NCBI GenBank assembly: GCA_001600615.1
Contig: BCKK01000006.1
Span: forward strand, 1,319,966 to 1,383,965
From: Dioszegia crocea
Lineage: Eukaryota > Basidiomycota > Tremellomycetes > Tremellales > Bulleribasidiaceae
DNA length: 64,000 nt
Direction of reading: 5' to 3'
The translations under genes and the position numbers were made by a program. The notes beneath the pieces were generated by a model, which saw nothing but the letters and a program-made list of their open reading frames with translations, was not told the DNA's origin and searched no databases. This document shows positions 10,138 to 21,162 of this stretch, in pieces. Numbering within the stretch: position 1 is the stretch's first letter; each line of letters begins with the position of its first letter.

Positions 10138-12210
10138 TCAAGCGATAAACTCAAGATCAGTATCGATGGCTGAATCGTTAGTTCCGCAGAATCCGTTCGT
10201 TGCCAGAGACATGAAGATGGACTCACGGTGCGAAGCCGACAATTGAGGTTTCTGCTCATACTTGCCTCTCATCTCGTCCCGGACGGTATTGAGGAGTTGC
10301 ATGTATGACTGCTGGGGGTATTTGATCAGAGCAGCGATGAAAGCCTGGTGCATTAGTTATGCTCACTCCCTTTCACTCGACGATCTGACGCAGTATTCCA
10401 AACTCACGTATGACATTGCGCCAGTAGCTTTCCCAGCTTCCTGCGTATCGGCACTCTGCAGCAATCAGCTCCAATCCTAATTTCGCCCAAGGTGCCCAAA
10501 CTCACAGTCTGATCATCCTTGCACCCACTCCACATGACCACATCCGCCGCGCTACTCTTATTCTTCTTGCCCTTCGCATCTGCCTGATGCGCCCCAAACA
10601 TTCCCTTGGCCGCACCGAAGAACTTGCCCATTGCACCGTGGGTATCACCCGAGAGCAGGCTCATTCCTCCACCCATGAGGTCTTTGGTCGTTTCGGTAGT
10701 GAAGAAGTCTGGACCTTTGATCTTGCCGTCTGTGGTGTAGATGTAAGGGAGATCCATGACTGTGCCGGAGTGGCAAGAGTCGAAGATTGCTGTAAGGCGA
10801 CAGCCCTCGGGAAGGGGTGTGACGACGATACGGTGACTGATGGATTAGCGGAGAATTACGGTTGGGTTGAAAATATGAGAGGCAGGGAGACTTACACTGT
10901 ATAGTCAGCTCGGATCTTAGACAAGTACTACTAGCCGATTCTACTCACTATCATCATCAATGATTAGACCGGCTTGTTCGTAATCCAACGGACAAATCGC
11001 TAAAGTACATCAGCTACTTCGAGTCCCCCACCAAAAAAGCCAAAAGCGCCAGCAACTCACCCTCATCATCGTCATCGCCTTCATCCCCATTAACATCCTC
11101 CACCTGAGTCCCATGCCCAGAGCTAAAACTATCAGCTATACGTTCCCACAGGACAAGGCAGATATAGCTCACTAGTGCAGGAACAGCGCATCATTAGGCT
11201 GAGCATTCTCGACAAGCCACTGCATTGCTCGAATGATGTTATCCTTGGTAGGCATCATCCTGGGGTCTCGGGAATCGTCGGTGAGGATCACGATATCCTC
11301 GGCCTTGTAGTTGAATCGCTCTGGATTGTCAGCTTAGATGCAATGTGGAATGAGAGATTGAGTAGACTTACGCATGATGAAGTTTCGGACATTGTGAACC
11401 TGACCCGTTAGCCATGTCCTTTCATTTGCTATTCCTAAAGGCTCAAGAACAACTTACATCGTTGATACATCCAGCCAATTCACCTCCCTGACCAAAGTAG
11501 TTGATACCGATCTAAGGCATCAGTACCAATTTGCAATCGCTCATAGGTCAAACCAACCAGCAAAGCCTTCCTCCGACCCGTACCTTATACATGAGCTCAG
11601 TTTCCCCTTCCCCAAATTTACTGACAGCGCACTTACAGCTGGAATAGTGGAATCCTTGTTGATCGCCTTGATCGGCCTGATGCTTGATCTGACCCATAGG
11701 AGGCGGCGGCGGAGCGTATTGTTGCTGGACCCCAGGATTGTGACCAGCGCCACTGACTAATTAGCACATCGCCTCAGGGTGTCAGAAAGGATGATCCGCC
11801 GACCCAACTTACGTTGCTTGATATCCGCGAGAGTCATGCCTGATGCTCCATCAGCATTTGACAACAGAAAGAGGGGTAGATGTAGCTCACCCGTCGTTAC
11901 CACTACCGCCACTCAAGACCTTGGTCTGTGCGTATTTCCCGAATTTCTGCATCAAGCCAGCTGACATTCCTCCAAAGCCGCCCTGGGAATGCGAACCTCC
12001 ATGGCCTCCACCTCCGCCCGGATGAGATCCTCCGTGGCCTCCACCAAAGTGGGAATCCCCATGCCCCTCAGCCTGAGAGTGGGACGATGAATGATTGCTA
12101 CTTGAGTCCGAGTCCGAATCGGCTTGTCGGGCAGGGGGCGAGTCTTCCCTGGTGTATTCTTCTTTGGGCTCTTCGTAGTCTCCGCCACCTTCGTATTCGT
12201 CGTCGCTCAT
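10138..12210 (-). CDS. MCA1: Metacaspase (type I), caspase-like cysteine protease
   Basis: Fourteen exons read downstream from 12210: 12210-11891, 11839-11813, 11752-11637, 11583-11558, 11511-11458, 11399-11372, 11320-11173, 11122-11061, 10999-10949, the single base 10896, 10836-10506, 10455-10408, 10344-10227 and 10169-10138. They give 453 aa. The N-terminus is an acidic then Gly/His/Ser-rich prodomain ([19 protein letters not shown]) with a PPPPPMGQ stretch, as in fungal type I metacaspases. The peptidase part starts at [17 protein letters not shown]. The catalytic dyad is His243 in YSGHGTQ and Cys299 in [21 protein letters not shown] between them fits the acidic binding region. The C-terminus is IDTDLEFIA. 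These enzymes cleave after Arg/Lys and act in stress, proteostasis and cell death. The one-base exon is forced by frame; see its own entry. Confidence 0.9.
10896..10896 (-). other. MCA1: Predicted single-nucleotide exon (T on the coding strand) in the metacaspase gene
   Basis: On the coding strand the order is ...GATGATGATA|gtgagt...gctgactatacag|T|gtaagt...cgctaatccatcag|TCACCG. The upstream intron is 10897-10948 (52 nt) and the downstream one 10837-10895 (59 nt). Both have standard donors, branch sites and acceptors. Codon 278 becomes A+T+T (Ile), giving IIDDDIHRIVV as expected for the family. Skipping the base puts the catalytic-Cys exon out of frame, and retaining the second intron gives an immediate ATG-TAA. 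Confidence 0.72.
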
Positions 12211-12512
12211 CGGGTATTGAGTATCAGGTGATGGTAATCAAGGTTGATGAGGAAGTATCGAAGATGAAAGGAACGAGGATGCGGTGTTGACATTGCCAAA
12301 GGACCCCTTTTTTGACGACCAAAGGATAAGGTTTGCTTGCCTTCTCGGCCCCAAAATCTCGCAATAAGCCTCTGATACTGCAGAATCAGTGGTGGCTTTG
12401 GCGACAGGAGTCAGAGCAGACCCACCTTGGAGCAATAGCTTGACCATTTACGAGCAGGCTGAGGCGACTGCCCAAAAGGGCCCGGTTGATTGATTGTTTC
12501 GGAGATGCATAT
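12211..12512. other. Intergenic, metacaspase leader and STN1-like 3' flank
   Basis: About 300 bp between the metacaspase start codon and the stop of the Stn1-like gene; both are on the minus strand. No gene, repeat or RNA recognised. Confidence 0.4.
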
Positions 12513-14514
12513 TCACCCCACCCAATTATCCCTGTCCACAGCCCAAAAACCCTGTCCTTCTCTCCGTATCAGCCCCCTGATCAATCCCCACTGCACCGCT
12601 TCTTCCACCCTCCACTCCCCCAGGCGCTCCCACCGTCCTTCCTCACCCCATCCCCTCATCTTATACGTCAATTCCGCCAGAGTCATCCCGCTCCTCCAAC
12701 GCGGATCGGACCGGGACATGAACTGCCTCGACCGTATTTCCTTCTCCGCCTCAAGCTGCCGAAGGAGAAGAGGAAGTAAAAGTGGAGGTGGAAGAGTGAT
12801 GTATGCCGTCGTATCGAGATTTTTGCTTGTCGACGCCGCAGAACTCGCCGTTGTAGGTGTCCGAAGATAGGCTGGCGTCTGAAGATTACCATTTCCCGCT
12901 GGTTCCGGTTGAACATGAACCAAACTCCCTTCTTCACTTATTGACCTCAATCCCCAATTGACCAACCTCTCCATCGCCCTTTGCTTCTTTTCCCCAGTCA
13001 TCCTCCACTCGACCTTCCCCGTCGCATTCCATTTCGCCGCTTCTTCAATCTGCCGATCCTTTTCCGTCGCCTCCCCATCTCGTATTCTCCGCCGACGCCG
13101 CCGTTCCGATTTCTTCACTTCGGAGTCTGTAATCATTCCGGCCAATTCCGACAGATGTGGCGTGGCGACGAGGGAGGAGATGGTGAAGACAGGATAAGGC
13201 GTTAGGGGCTGGATCAAGGCTATCCGTTCGGCCTTGGAAAGGAAATTACGGGGTGTCGAATATGGACCAGTGGCGATATTGGGAGATTGTGCCGAAGTGA
13301 GGATATTCCGGCTCTTTGCTTTGCTGCTGAGCTTGTATTCTGGAAAGAGCCGATGTAGTGCTCTTTCCACCTCGGATTGCCCGACAAGGTCTGCATTTAG
13401 AGCAGCAACGCGGACTTCCTCAGTCATGTGATCGAGCAGGTATCGCCGGAATGTGGTGTCGTGCAGCTGACTCGAGCGCAATTTCCGAATATCAGGAAGC
13501 TTTATGTCAGCTATTGTCTTGACTGGAGCGCGAAGTAGCTCACTGCGCCATCGTCACCTATTGTCAACTCGCTCAACAGTTCACTCTGATTATCCATATC
13601 ATCGGAGTTTTGCGAAACCGAGTTCAGTGACTCCTGCCAAATAGTAGTGGGGCATAGGTGGGATGGTGGAGTTGTCAGAACAGGAATCTCGAACGGCTGG
13701 CAGTACGTCGTCTGGTGTAGATCTGTAACCTCCGCGACGTGTAGATACTGCACATCTGCATCTACGACCTCTGCCTCTTCAGCATCCATCCCATGATTCT
13801 GGAATGATCACTGACCAATCTTGCCCCCAGCTCCCTCCTCAATCGTCACTCCACGCACCCACTCCAACCCAGTCTCCTTCCTTCTTGCGTACTCATCCAC
13901 CTTCCCCACAATTCTCACCACATCCCCCACGCGAATATCCTTCCGCTCATACACCTTCACCGGGGCCTTCTTGCTGAATGTGTTCTCAAATTCAGCTTTG
14001 GCGGCAGCTGCCGCAACGGCCTGTCGTTCGGCTTTGGACAGAAAGTTCGTTCTGGACTTGATCGGTGATCGCTGGGTAGAATGTGCCGAAGCGGCCACTC
14101 GGGGGAGGCAGTATCTGATCGGTAGTACAGCCGAGCCATCGCCGTCATCCACTAGTCATTAGCACAGACGATTCAGTCTGACTCACACGTAATATTCATG
14201 ACGGATTCCTTATCTTCCACACCCGCTACCCAACCTACCAGCTCCACCATCTTGCACGGATACTGGTTCAGCAGGAAGATATCTGACGCGTTAACTCTAT
14301 CTCCAATTTCGGCCCGGGCAGAATTTTACCTCTTGAGTTTAGCTGAGACGGAGTATTCGCGACTAAAGCCTGGAGCGCATAGACGTCCGACACGTTGCAT
14401 TTCGTCACTGCCTGCGGTCGATGAACCCATGTTTGAAGGGCCGAGAGGGGAGGGAGCAGCGCAGCGACGGAGCTCGATTGCGATGCCAGATGGGTCATTT
14501 GACGCGTCTCTCAC
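12513..14514 (-). CDS. STN1: Stn1-like OB-fold protein (CST telomere complex subunit)
   Basis: The secure exons are 14296-14187, 14151-13816, 13770-13544 and 13499-12513, joined in frame. The OB fold is visible as FLLNQYPCKMVELVGWVAGV, then MNITLDDGDGSAVLPI, then IRVGDVVRIVGKVDEY. This is the pattern of Stn1/RPA2-type single-strand DNA binders. The second half has two helical, winged-helix-like parts: FRRYLLDHMTEEVR/ALHRLFPEY and, near the end, MTLAELTYKMRGWGEEGRW...AVQWGLIRG. These fit the Stn1 C-terminal domain that contacts Ten1 and polymerase alpha. Two FLSKAER motifs are repeated (near residues 115 and 385). The first exon (14514-14330, or from Met at 14430 or 14400) and its 33-nt intron, 14297-14329, are uncertain because the intron is short and lacks a clear branch site. 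About 614 aa if started at 14514. Confidence 0.68.
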
Positions 14515-15358
14515 GGCGCGACCGGACTATAGCAGGTTATGACGATGCCGCTGGTTGTTGCCGAGGGTCTAGATGGGCTGAGAGCATAGTGGAGTCGGAG
14601 TAACTTGTAGAGATGAGAGACATGCAATATCGACATGACGGTGTTTTGGCTTCAAAATGAGGTTGTCCGATGTCCGTGCGCACTTAAAAACATCCGGAAT
14701 ACCCCGAACTTGCTCCGGATAACGGAAGATTTTCCGCATCCGGGTTGTGTTTCAGGTTCTACTGTATCGTAATCTAATCGGAACTACTATTACGAGAGAT
14801 TAGGCCGCAAGTGGCGTTCCTGAGCGGCGTACTAGCGGCGTTCGGGTGGCTGAAAAGTCTAAATCTACCAGTACGAGATGCCTCGCAGGACGCGACACGC
14901 CGATCTCTGTTTTTGTTATCGTCAGGGCGTCGGCATCCTCAGCTCTCGCCCGTCCAAGGGCGCGACACCGCGAGGCGGCATCTTCTTCGCCGCGCTACTG
15001 AAAAGCTACCATCAGTAAATCCCGTCGGAAATCGGCGCTCGGAGCTCGTCAGTTGGTTTGGGCACCGGGCCGACGGGTGGCGTTTGGACATGAGGTGAGC
15101 GGCGGACTTTGGTTCGAGAACTTTGACGGAGCGAGCTATTTTGTATCGAGGACGTATATAAAGGATAGGAATGGCAGATCGAGGCTCTCTTCTCTTCAGA
15201 AACGATCAATCATTCCGACTCATACTTAAACTTCACAGACTGGCTCTGACCCATAACTATACTCGTTGATCGAGAGGATCGCTAGAAGCATTCCCAACCC
15301 CGACCCTTTACCTCTTCCGCCCCACCTTCCACTCCCTTCCACCCCTCCTCCTACCAAA
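14515..15358. promoter_or_regulatory. Intergenic region, promoter of the AA14-WSC gene
   Basis: 844 bp between divergent genes. A TATATAAA box at about 15155-15162 lies 200 bp before the ATG of the secreted enzyme. It is followed by a pyrimidine-rich leader (CCTCTTCCGCCCC, CCACTCCCTTCC). No gene was convincing here; an open frame at 14811-15098 has no family features. Confidence 0.5.
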
Positions 15359-18356
15359 ATGCGGACGTCCACCTTCATTGCTGTGGCCTGCATCGCAGTC
15401 ACCAGAGCCCATATCGCCCTCTTCGACAAGGGAATGTTCGGTATGAACTATCCCGAGCAGATCGGAGGTGAGCCCACCTTAGTCCAGCTTGATCGATAGC
15501 TAACTCCTCTAGGTCCCCAGAACTACAACAACGACTACCCCGTCCACCCTCTCCGAGAGCTTGATGGTCTGTCCAAGGACCAATGGTTCGCGCATGGCTA
15601 TAAGGGCTTCCCGCCCAAAGATGGAGACTTCATGGTGTTGCCCGCCGGCGGGTCATATACCGGTATGTCCGATTCAGGCTTCAACCCCTCTCAATGCTGA
15701 TATCACAGGCGAGCAGGCTTGCAATAGGGCCGAAACAACATATCGAGACCCTCAGGATACTCAGCCCCTGAATCAATTCGCTTGCCGAGTGAGTATATGA
15801 CTGTCCTCCCCTTTAGGACACAGCTGATCTGCCAGGGCGGAGAAGGCGCTCTGCACGTCATGAACCGGTACAACATGACTGTCGACCCTAAGTGGTTCGG
15901 CGGTACCGCTCTTGCCATCGCCTACACCTCCGACGTCGCCAATCTTCAGCCTAACGACATGACTGTCATCTCCATTGTACAGCAATCGGTTTGGACACGA
16001 GTCATCTCATATGCCATCCCTGCTGGTCTGCCTGCTTGCCCTCCCGGTGGTTGTCTCTGTACCTGGAACTGGATCCATCGGGCCGGTAACGGAGAGGGAT
16101 ACCCTTTCGAGATTGTGAGTCTGTCGTAATGGAGGAATAGAAGCCAAAGCTGATTGAATCAGTACAACATCCTATACCGATGCACAGTCACTGGCGCAAC
16201 TAGCACCACCAACGTCGTTCAGCGTGGACAGGTCCCTCGGGACTGCACAAGTAACCCTGCCAATTGCGTCAAGGGGCCCAAGACACCTATGGTAAGTCCA
16301 CCCACCCAACTATCCGTGAGGCAGCAGCTGACATATTTAGTACCTTTACCAGGCCGAGTGAGTAATAGCAACTGCAATAGAGACCAGAGCTGACTTCTTT
16401 AGTGGTAACAATCTACCCCATCTCGACGTTCCCCCCATGTACAACGCTTACTGGGGTTTCGCCGAGGGTGCGCAAAACGACATCTTCACCGGAGCCAACG
16501 GCACAACACCTGCACCCACCACCTACATCGTCAACCCTTACGCATCAGTAACAACTACCGGTGATGACCCGTAAGCCCTTTGTTATCCTACCAGACCTGC
16601 TCTGAGCTAATCATCTAGTACCCGTCAACCCACAGCTACAGCTCTGCCCCAGGGTTGGCAGTCACTCGGATGCTTTGTCGACCAGGACGCTCGAGCGCTT
16701 AACGGACCCCTCATTTACTCCGGAAACGACGTGACCATCTCAATGGGTACTTCACTCTGCGACAAGGCGGGCTACAAGTACGCCATGGTTGAGAACGGGA
16801 ACGAAATCTGGTGTGGGAGCACTGCCAAACTCGTCTCTGCTCCACCTGCCGAATGTAACGTTCGATGCAAGGGCGATCCATTCGCTTTCTGCGGTGGAGG
16901 TTACCGAGGCAATGCCTACGTCCGGGTCGACTACGAAGCTACAAACACCGGTCTGGCCAGCGGGACAGCTACGGACGCTCACCCTGTCGCTACCGCCACT
17001 ACCAACACCGTTACCGGCCCCCCTGCACCCAGCGCCACACCAACTGAAGTTCTTCCCGCTGGCTGGATACACCTAGGCTGTTCGGTGGACCAGGACAGTC
17101 CTCGAGCGCTAGACCGTGGCGCCATCCAGCAGAATAACAACACCAACCCTATTTGCGCCAACTACTGTGCTTCAAAGGGGTTCAACTTTGCTGTAAGTCT
17201 AGGCGTTTGACTGTTGTGAAGACGACAGCCATGCTGATTATCCAGGGTACTCAGTACGGCGCTGAATGCTGGTGTGGCGTGACATCTCGGTTCGTTGCTG
17301 GAACCGGATGCGACAAGCCTTGCGCCGGTAACCCCAGCACTATCTGCGGTGGCAGTTACCGGATCAACATCATGCAGTTTGTCGGTACTGCAGCGGTAAC
17401 ATCGGTGACACCTACCAGCGCATCGGTATCTAGTGCTAGCCCTACAGCATCGTCATCCTCCAGCTCATCCTCATCCTCATCCTCTTCGAGCTCGTCTACA
17501 TCATCGTCATCCTCCAGCTCATCCTCTTCATCTTCGAGCTCTTCCACATCTTCATCCTCCAGCTCATCTTCGTCTTCCTCGAGCTCGGCCACACCGTCAA
17601 GCTCGTCGACCTCATCTTCCTCCTCTTCTTCCTCTTCCACACCGTCAAGCTCGTCGACTTCATCGTCCTCATCCTCTTCCTCTTCCTCCTCCACCTCATC
17701 TACACCCTCGTCCTCCTCTACCACTTCGAGCAGCACGACCACCACACGCGCTACGACTACCACTGCCTTTGGTACTGTCGCTCCGCCAACGAAGGCACCA
17801 GCTCCCACTACTACCACAGCCACGACCACTACCTTTGGCGGCGTGACTCCACCCGTGAAAGGCGCTACAACAACCACTGGAGCTGCCAGCACCCCTACCA
17901 CCACTTTTAAATCCACCAATGTCTTACCCTCTGGTTGGAAGTCTTTGGGCTGCTTCGCCGACTCCTCGGACCGAGTCATGGCTGGATACTTCTACAGACC
18001 ATTCACCAACACGCCAACATTCTGTATCAATCTGTGCAAAATGGCGGGTTTCAAGTTTGCTGGTGTAAGTCTTTCCCCTCATTGATTTGCAGGAACTAAA
18101 GCTGATGTCCTAGGTTGAGACCAAAAGCGACTGTGGATGCACCAACTCGACAGCCAAGCTCACCAAGCGCTTGACAACATGTACGGCCCCTTGTCCCGGA
18201 GATAGCAAGTCGACATGTGGTAACACATACGCCATCGAGGTGTTTAGCAACACCATCACGGCTCTGCCGAGAAACTTTGAGGCTGAGGTGCTTGCTGAGC
18301 GGAAGATATCAGGAAGGAGGTTGCGTGATTCCAGCAATCAGCTTCTGGAAGGTTAG
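15359..18356 (+). CDS. Secreted AA14-type lytic polysaccharide monooxygenase fused to three WSC domains
   Basis: Ten exons (15359-15467, 15513-15662, 15709-15788, 15836-16114, 16163-16291, 16341-16357, 16403-16570, 16619-17192, 17246-18064, 18114-18356) give 855 aa. A signal peptide MRTSTFIAVACIAVTRA is cut before His18, which would become the N-terminal copper-binding His. The next part follows the AA14 pattern: WFAHGYKGFPP, GEGALHVM (His120, likely the second histidine-brace ligand), ALAIAYTSDVANLQP, then CPPGGCLCTWNWIH and Tyr in EIYNILYRC. Known AA14 enzymes oxidise xylan bound to cellulose. Three WSC-like Cys-rich modules follow, starting LPQGWQSLGC (~319), LPAGWIHLGC (~445) and LPSGWKSLGC (~729). 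A Ser/Thr-rich linker separates the last two. WSC modules bind glycans and sit in the wall. Exon 6 is only 17 nt. Substrate is inferred. Confidence 0.85.
17445..17720 (+). repeat. Low-complexity serine-codon repeat (TCN/AGC) in the WSC linker
   Basis: Irregular runs of TCATCC, TCTTCC, AGCTCG and TCGTCC encode a poly-Ser linker of about 90 residues. Two ACACCGTCAAGCTCGTCGAC blocks (about 17591 and 17640) show internal duplication. Such tracts vary in length between strains and would be heavily O-mannosylated in the protein. The reverse strand is open across it only because of composition. Confidence 0.8.
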
Positions 18357-18810
18357 GAGTTGTGGCGAGATGTCTTTGATTGAGGGTCAGATCTTCGGGG
18401 TGATGTTCGCTTTATAGTATATCCAGCTCATATAGAGAGTCTGTTGATTTTTGTCATGTATCTAGTATGCTGTGCTGGCTGTTCCGCTTACAGTAGTACA
18501 CCTACAGTACCCATACTACGTTTATGGGACGAAAGTGGCGCCACAGCTATACGAGCTGGATTTGCCACCGACCACTTACGGAGATGGTCGCCCTCTCCAC
18601 CTCCGTCGGAACTCGAAGCGAAATCTCGATCCGATCTGCAACAGGTTTGCAACCCAAGACCGCTCTAACCTCACAATATCATATCTTAGAGATCATTTAG
18701 ACTATCCCTCGCTTCGTCTGACCAGTTGAGAGGGCCATTCTCCGTGATTACTGTGCCGAAAAGAAACGACCTTAAATATCATCCCGCTCTCGGTCGGAGC
18801 TACCGGCAAG
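18357..18810. other. Intergenic, no gene seen
   Basis: 454 bp between the AA14-WSC stop and the SURF1 start, both on the plus strand. It is AT-richer than the genes (for example CATATCTTAGAGATC near 18680). No RNA gene or repeat recognised. Confidence 0.4.
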
Positions 18811-20054
18811 ATGAACCCCTCCCCCCGATTTCTCACATCATTACCTATCCTCCTCAGACCCAATCCCCGTCTACTCCGACCGTCCTCCATCCCATTCCCA
18901 CGTATATCTCCAAAAGCGTCCTCGTCTCGCATTATTCCTCGAGCTCGATTCGCCTCCTCATTCGGCTCATCCCCTCTGCCATCTACCGGATCTTCATCAT
19001 CTGGCTCATCTAGATTTCGATCTCAGCTCGCCCGTCCGACAACTATTGTCCTCATCTTTGTCCCTATCTTATGTGGATTCTTGGGATTCTGGCAGGTGAA
19101 GAGATTAAGGTGGAAGGTTGCTTTGATTGATGAGGTGGAACGGAATCTGCATCGGGAGCCCATGGTTTTGCCTGCGAACATCAAGTGAGTCTTTTTGCCG
19201 AGATAGCACTTCTGGACGGGCGGTACCACCCGGTTCAAACATGAGATGGTTCAGAACTGATACAATAGTCTCTCCGCCTTGCCCGACTTCTCGTTCCGAC
19301 GCATCCTCCTCCAAGGTCGACTACTCCCCCTCCCAATCCTCCTCGGCCCACAAGTCAAGGACGGTGTTCCCGGCTACGCCCTGATCCAACCTCTCGTTCG
19401 TCCAGATGGCGCATCCACAATTCTTCTCAATAGAGGCTTCATCACTACTACACGAGCTGCGGCTATTCGAGCGGGCAGAGAGGGCGTTCCAGGGCCAGGG
19501 GAGAACGAGGATGTCACAGTGGAGTGCATGTTGATGCGGCCGGGAGAGCTAGGATTTTGGACGCCGGAGAATAAGGTGGAGGGGAATGAGTGGTTCTGGA
19601 GGGATGTGACGGGTATGGCAGAGTATGCGGGTGGAGAGGAGAAGGGGGTGCAGGCTGTTTTGGTTGATGCTATAGATCGTAAGTTTTTGTGTCACGTTGA
19701 GTCAGGTGCCGGAGCGAGTGGGGTCACTTTAGCTCTAGCAATGTGCGAAGTGGAGAAGATCGGAAAATTGGCGCTAATGGTTCAAGGTGGAGAGACGCCC
19801 GCCACATACTTGATGCAGCGGGGTATCCCGGTCGGCAGACCACCACAAGTTGAACTACGGAATCAGCATTTGTCATACGCCTACACCTGGTAAGTCTGTA
19901 TTCCAAGGCGATGAGTCCACTCATGACAAGGGTCACGACAAAGCTGACCACGCTCAGGTTTTCACTTTGCGCAGCAACTTCAGCTATGCTGTATTTCCTG
20001 CTCAGCAAGGGGAAGAGGTCTCCGCGCATGGACAAGCGTATACGAAATCTATAG
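18811..20054 (+). CDS. SHY1: SURF1/Shy1 family cytochrome c oxidase assembly factor
   Basis: Four exons (18811-19184, 19269-19678, 19787-19889, 19958-20054) give 327 aa. The N-terminus is Arg/Ser-rich without acids (RFLTSLPILLRPNPRLLRPS), a mitochondrial presequence. A first membrane segment, TTIVLIFVPILCGFLGFWQV, runs into KRLRWKVALIDEVE, the SURF1 signature. The intermembrane part contains GYALIQPLVRPDG and LLNRGFI, both typical of the family. The second membrane segment near the end reads FSLCAATSAMLYFLL before a basic tail, KGKRSPRMDKRIRNL. Shy1 helps insert heme/copper centres into Cox1 in the inner membrane. The stop codon lies inside a perfect 24-bp tandem duplication. Confidence 0.86.
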
Positions 20055-20089
20055 ACATCAATGTGACGAAATCTATAGACATCAATGTG
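20042..20089 (+). repeat. Perfect 24-bp direct tandem duplication spanning the SHY1 stop codon
   Basis: Two identical 24-bp units, 20042-20065 and 20066-20089, each containing ACGAAATCTATAGACATC. The SHY1 stop TAG (20052-20054) lies in the first unit, so the second is an untranslated copy. Confidence 0.9.
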
Positions 20090-20209
20090 GAGGAGTGCAC
20101 CCTGTATGCACTTGAGTCTTCTCTCGAAAAGCAGAAGTGAAGTGATCAATGATCCGCAACGCGAAAGACAGAATACATCATAGAACGAGCATGTTGCGGC
20201 GATGTAAGA

Positions 20210-20653
20210 CTAGTCTAGCTCCATTAACTGGCACCCAGAGTCCCCGTGTGTGATCCTCTCCGACACGCCCCAGCCCTCGAGCGCCTCCATCATCTCCTTC
20301 ATAGGTGGCACGGGTTTCATTGAATTTGGCTCGGCCACACTCGTAAACGAAGCGTAGATGGTGACGCTTGTTCCCTGCCTCTCCCAGATGTCCTCCAACT
20401 CAGCCTGAAGTCGGACCGCATCTGCCTGGTCACCCATGTCCAGCAGCATCTGCCTGCACTGAGTGAGGGTCATGCACTCCTCAATCGACCTTCCGGAACC
20501 TGTAGTGGAAGTGTTATTCCAGATGGTAACCGTAGGCTCTGTAGGCAATGATTTATCGCCGCCCGTGCCCCTTGGAAGCCATGCATGGATAATCATCTGG
20601 CGGTCGGTAACCTTAACGGGAGGCGTGGTCGAGAATGTGATTCCGAGCGACAT
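20210..20653 (-). CDS. Hypothetical protein, about 147 aa, single exon
   Basis: Open from ATG 20653 (MSLGITFSTTPPVKVTDRQ) to the stop at 20210. An in-frame ATG at 20713 would add 20 residues, but the downstream start is favoured because the extension is basic and unremarkable. It has a beta-like start (IIHAWLPRG, TVTIWNNTS), a helical middle (LTQCRQMLLDMGDQADAVR, LQAELEDIWERQ) and a beta strand TSVTIYASF. No signal peptide, membrane segment or catalytic motif. The family is not recognised. It converges on SHY1 with a 155-bp gap. Confidence 0.45.
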   Translation of the reverse strand: MSLGITFSTTPPVKVTDRQMIIHAWLPRGTGGDKSLPTEPTVTIWNNTSTTGSGRSIEECMTLTQCRQMLLDMGDQADAVRLQAELEDIWERQGTSVTIYASFTSVAEPNSMKPVPPMKEMMEALEGWGVSERITHGDSGCQLMELD

Positions 20654-21162
20654 CGTTTTTCGATTGTGATGCTTGAGAGTTGAGGCTTGGGGAGAAATCA
20701 GCCAGGGTTTCAAAGTCTCAGTTGTGGAATGATGTGGGAGGTATAGGAAAGCAAGAAGTGTCGAAGGGGAGGGCTGGACGTCCTCTTGGGGGCAGACTCT
20801 GAGGTGAACCTCCTTTCAGGCCGACTAGACACGGGTGAGAGCTGGTCTAGACATAGCGTCGCAAGGGGAATCTCGAAAGGAAACGATTTGCGTCAACTCT
20901 GACACGCGTGATATCCCAGACACCAGTCCCACCAAAGTAGCGCCCTGTATATTTAGCGTTTCTGGTCAGATATCGATCGTCAGTATCGAGTGTAGAATGC
21001 GTCAAGCCAGAGCTGACAGTGTCAGGTACCCCAGGACATGATATACATGATCTGCTACACACTTATCTGCCTACCAGAGGCAAGGGTCCGGAATGATAGC
21101 TATACATTTAGCATTTTGCACATACACATCGCTGTCCGGGTCAAAATACCGCGGCTCACCAT
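20654..21162. other. Intergenic, no gene seen
   Basis: Upstream region of the 147-aa gene and 3' flank of the first LRR-like gene. No open frame with family features, RNA gene or repeat recognised. Confidence 0.4.

Noticed and set aside
14811..15098. Plus-strand open frame in the promoter region of the AA14-WSC gene
   Set aside because: No family motif, no flanking splice logic, and the sequence is GC-rich intergenic DNA with a TATA box just downstream.
17356..17979. Long reverse-strand open frame rich in Glu/Asp/Val opposite the Ser/Thr-rich linker
   Set aside because: It is the complement of TCN/AGC and ACC codon runs and has no stop only because of composition; the plus-strand gene is well supported.
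9183..20653. Possible homology between the 156-aa (9183) and 147-aa (20210) unknown proteins
   Set aside because: Both have a helical, Arg/Glu-rich middle, but I could not align more than scattered residues.
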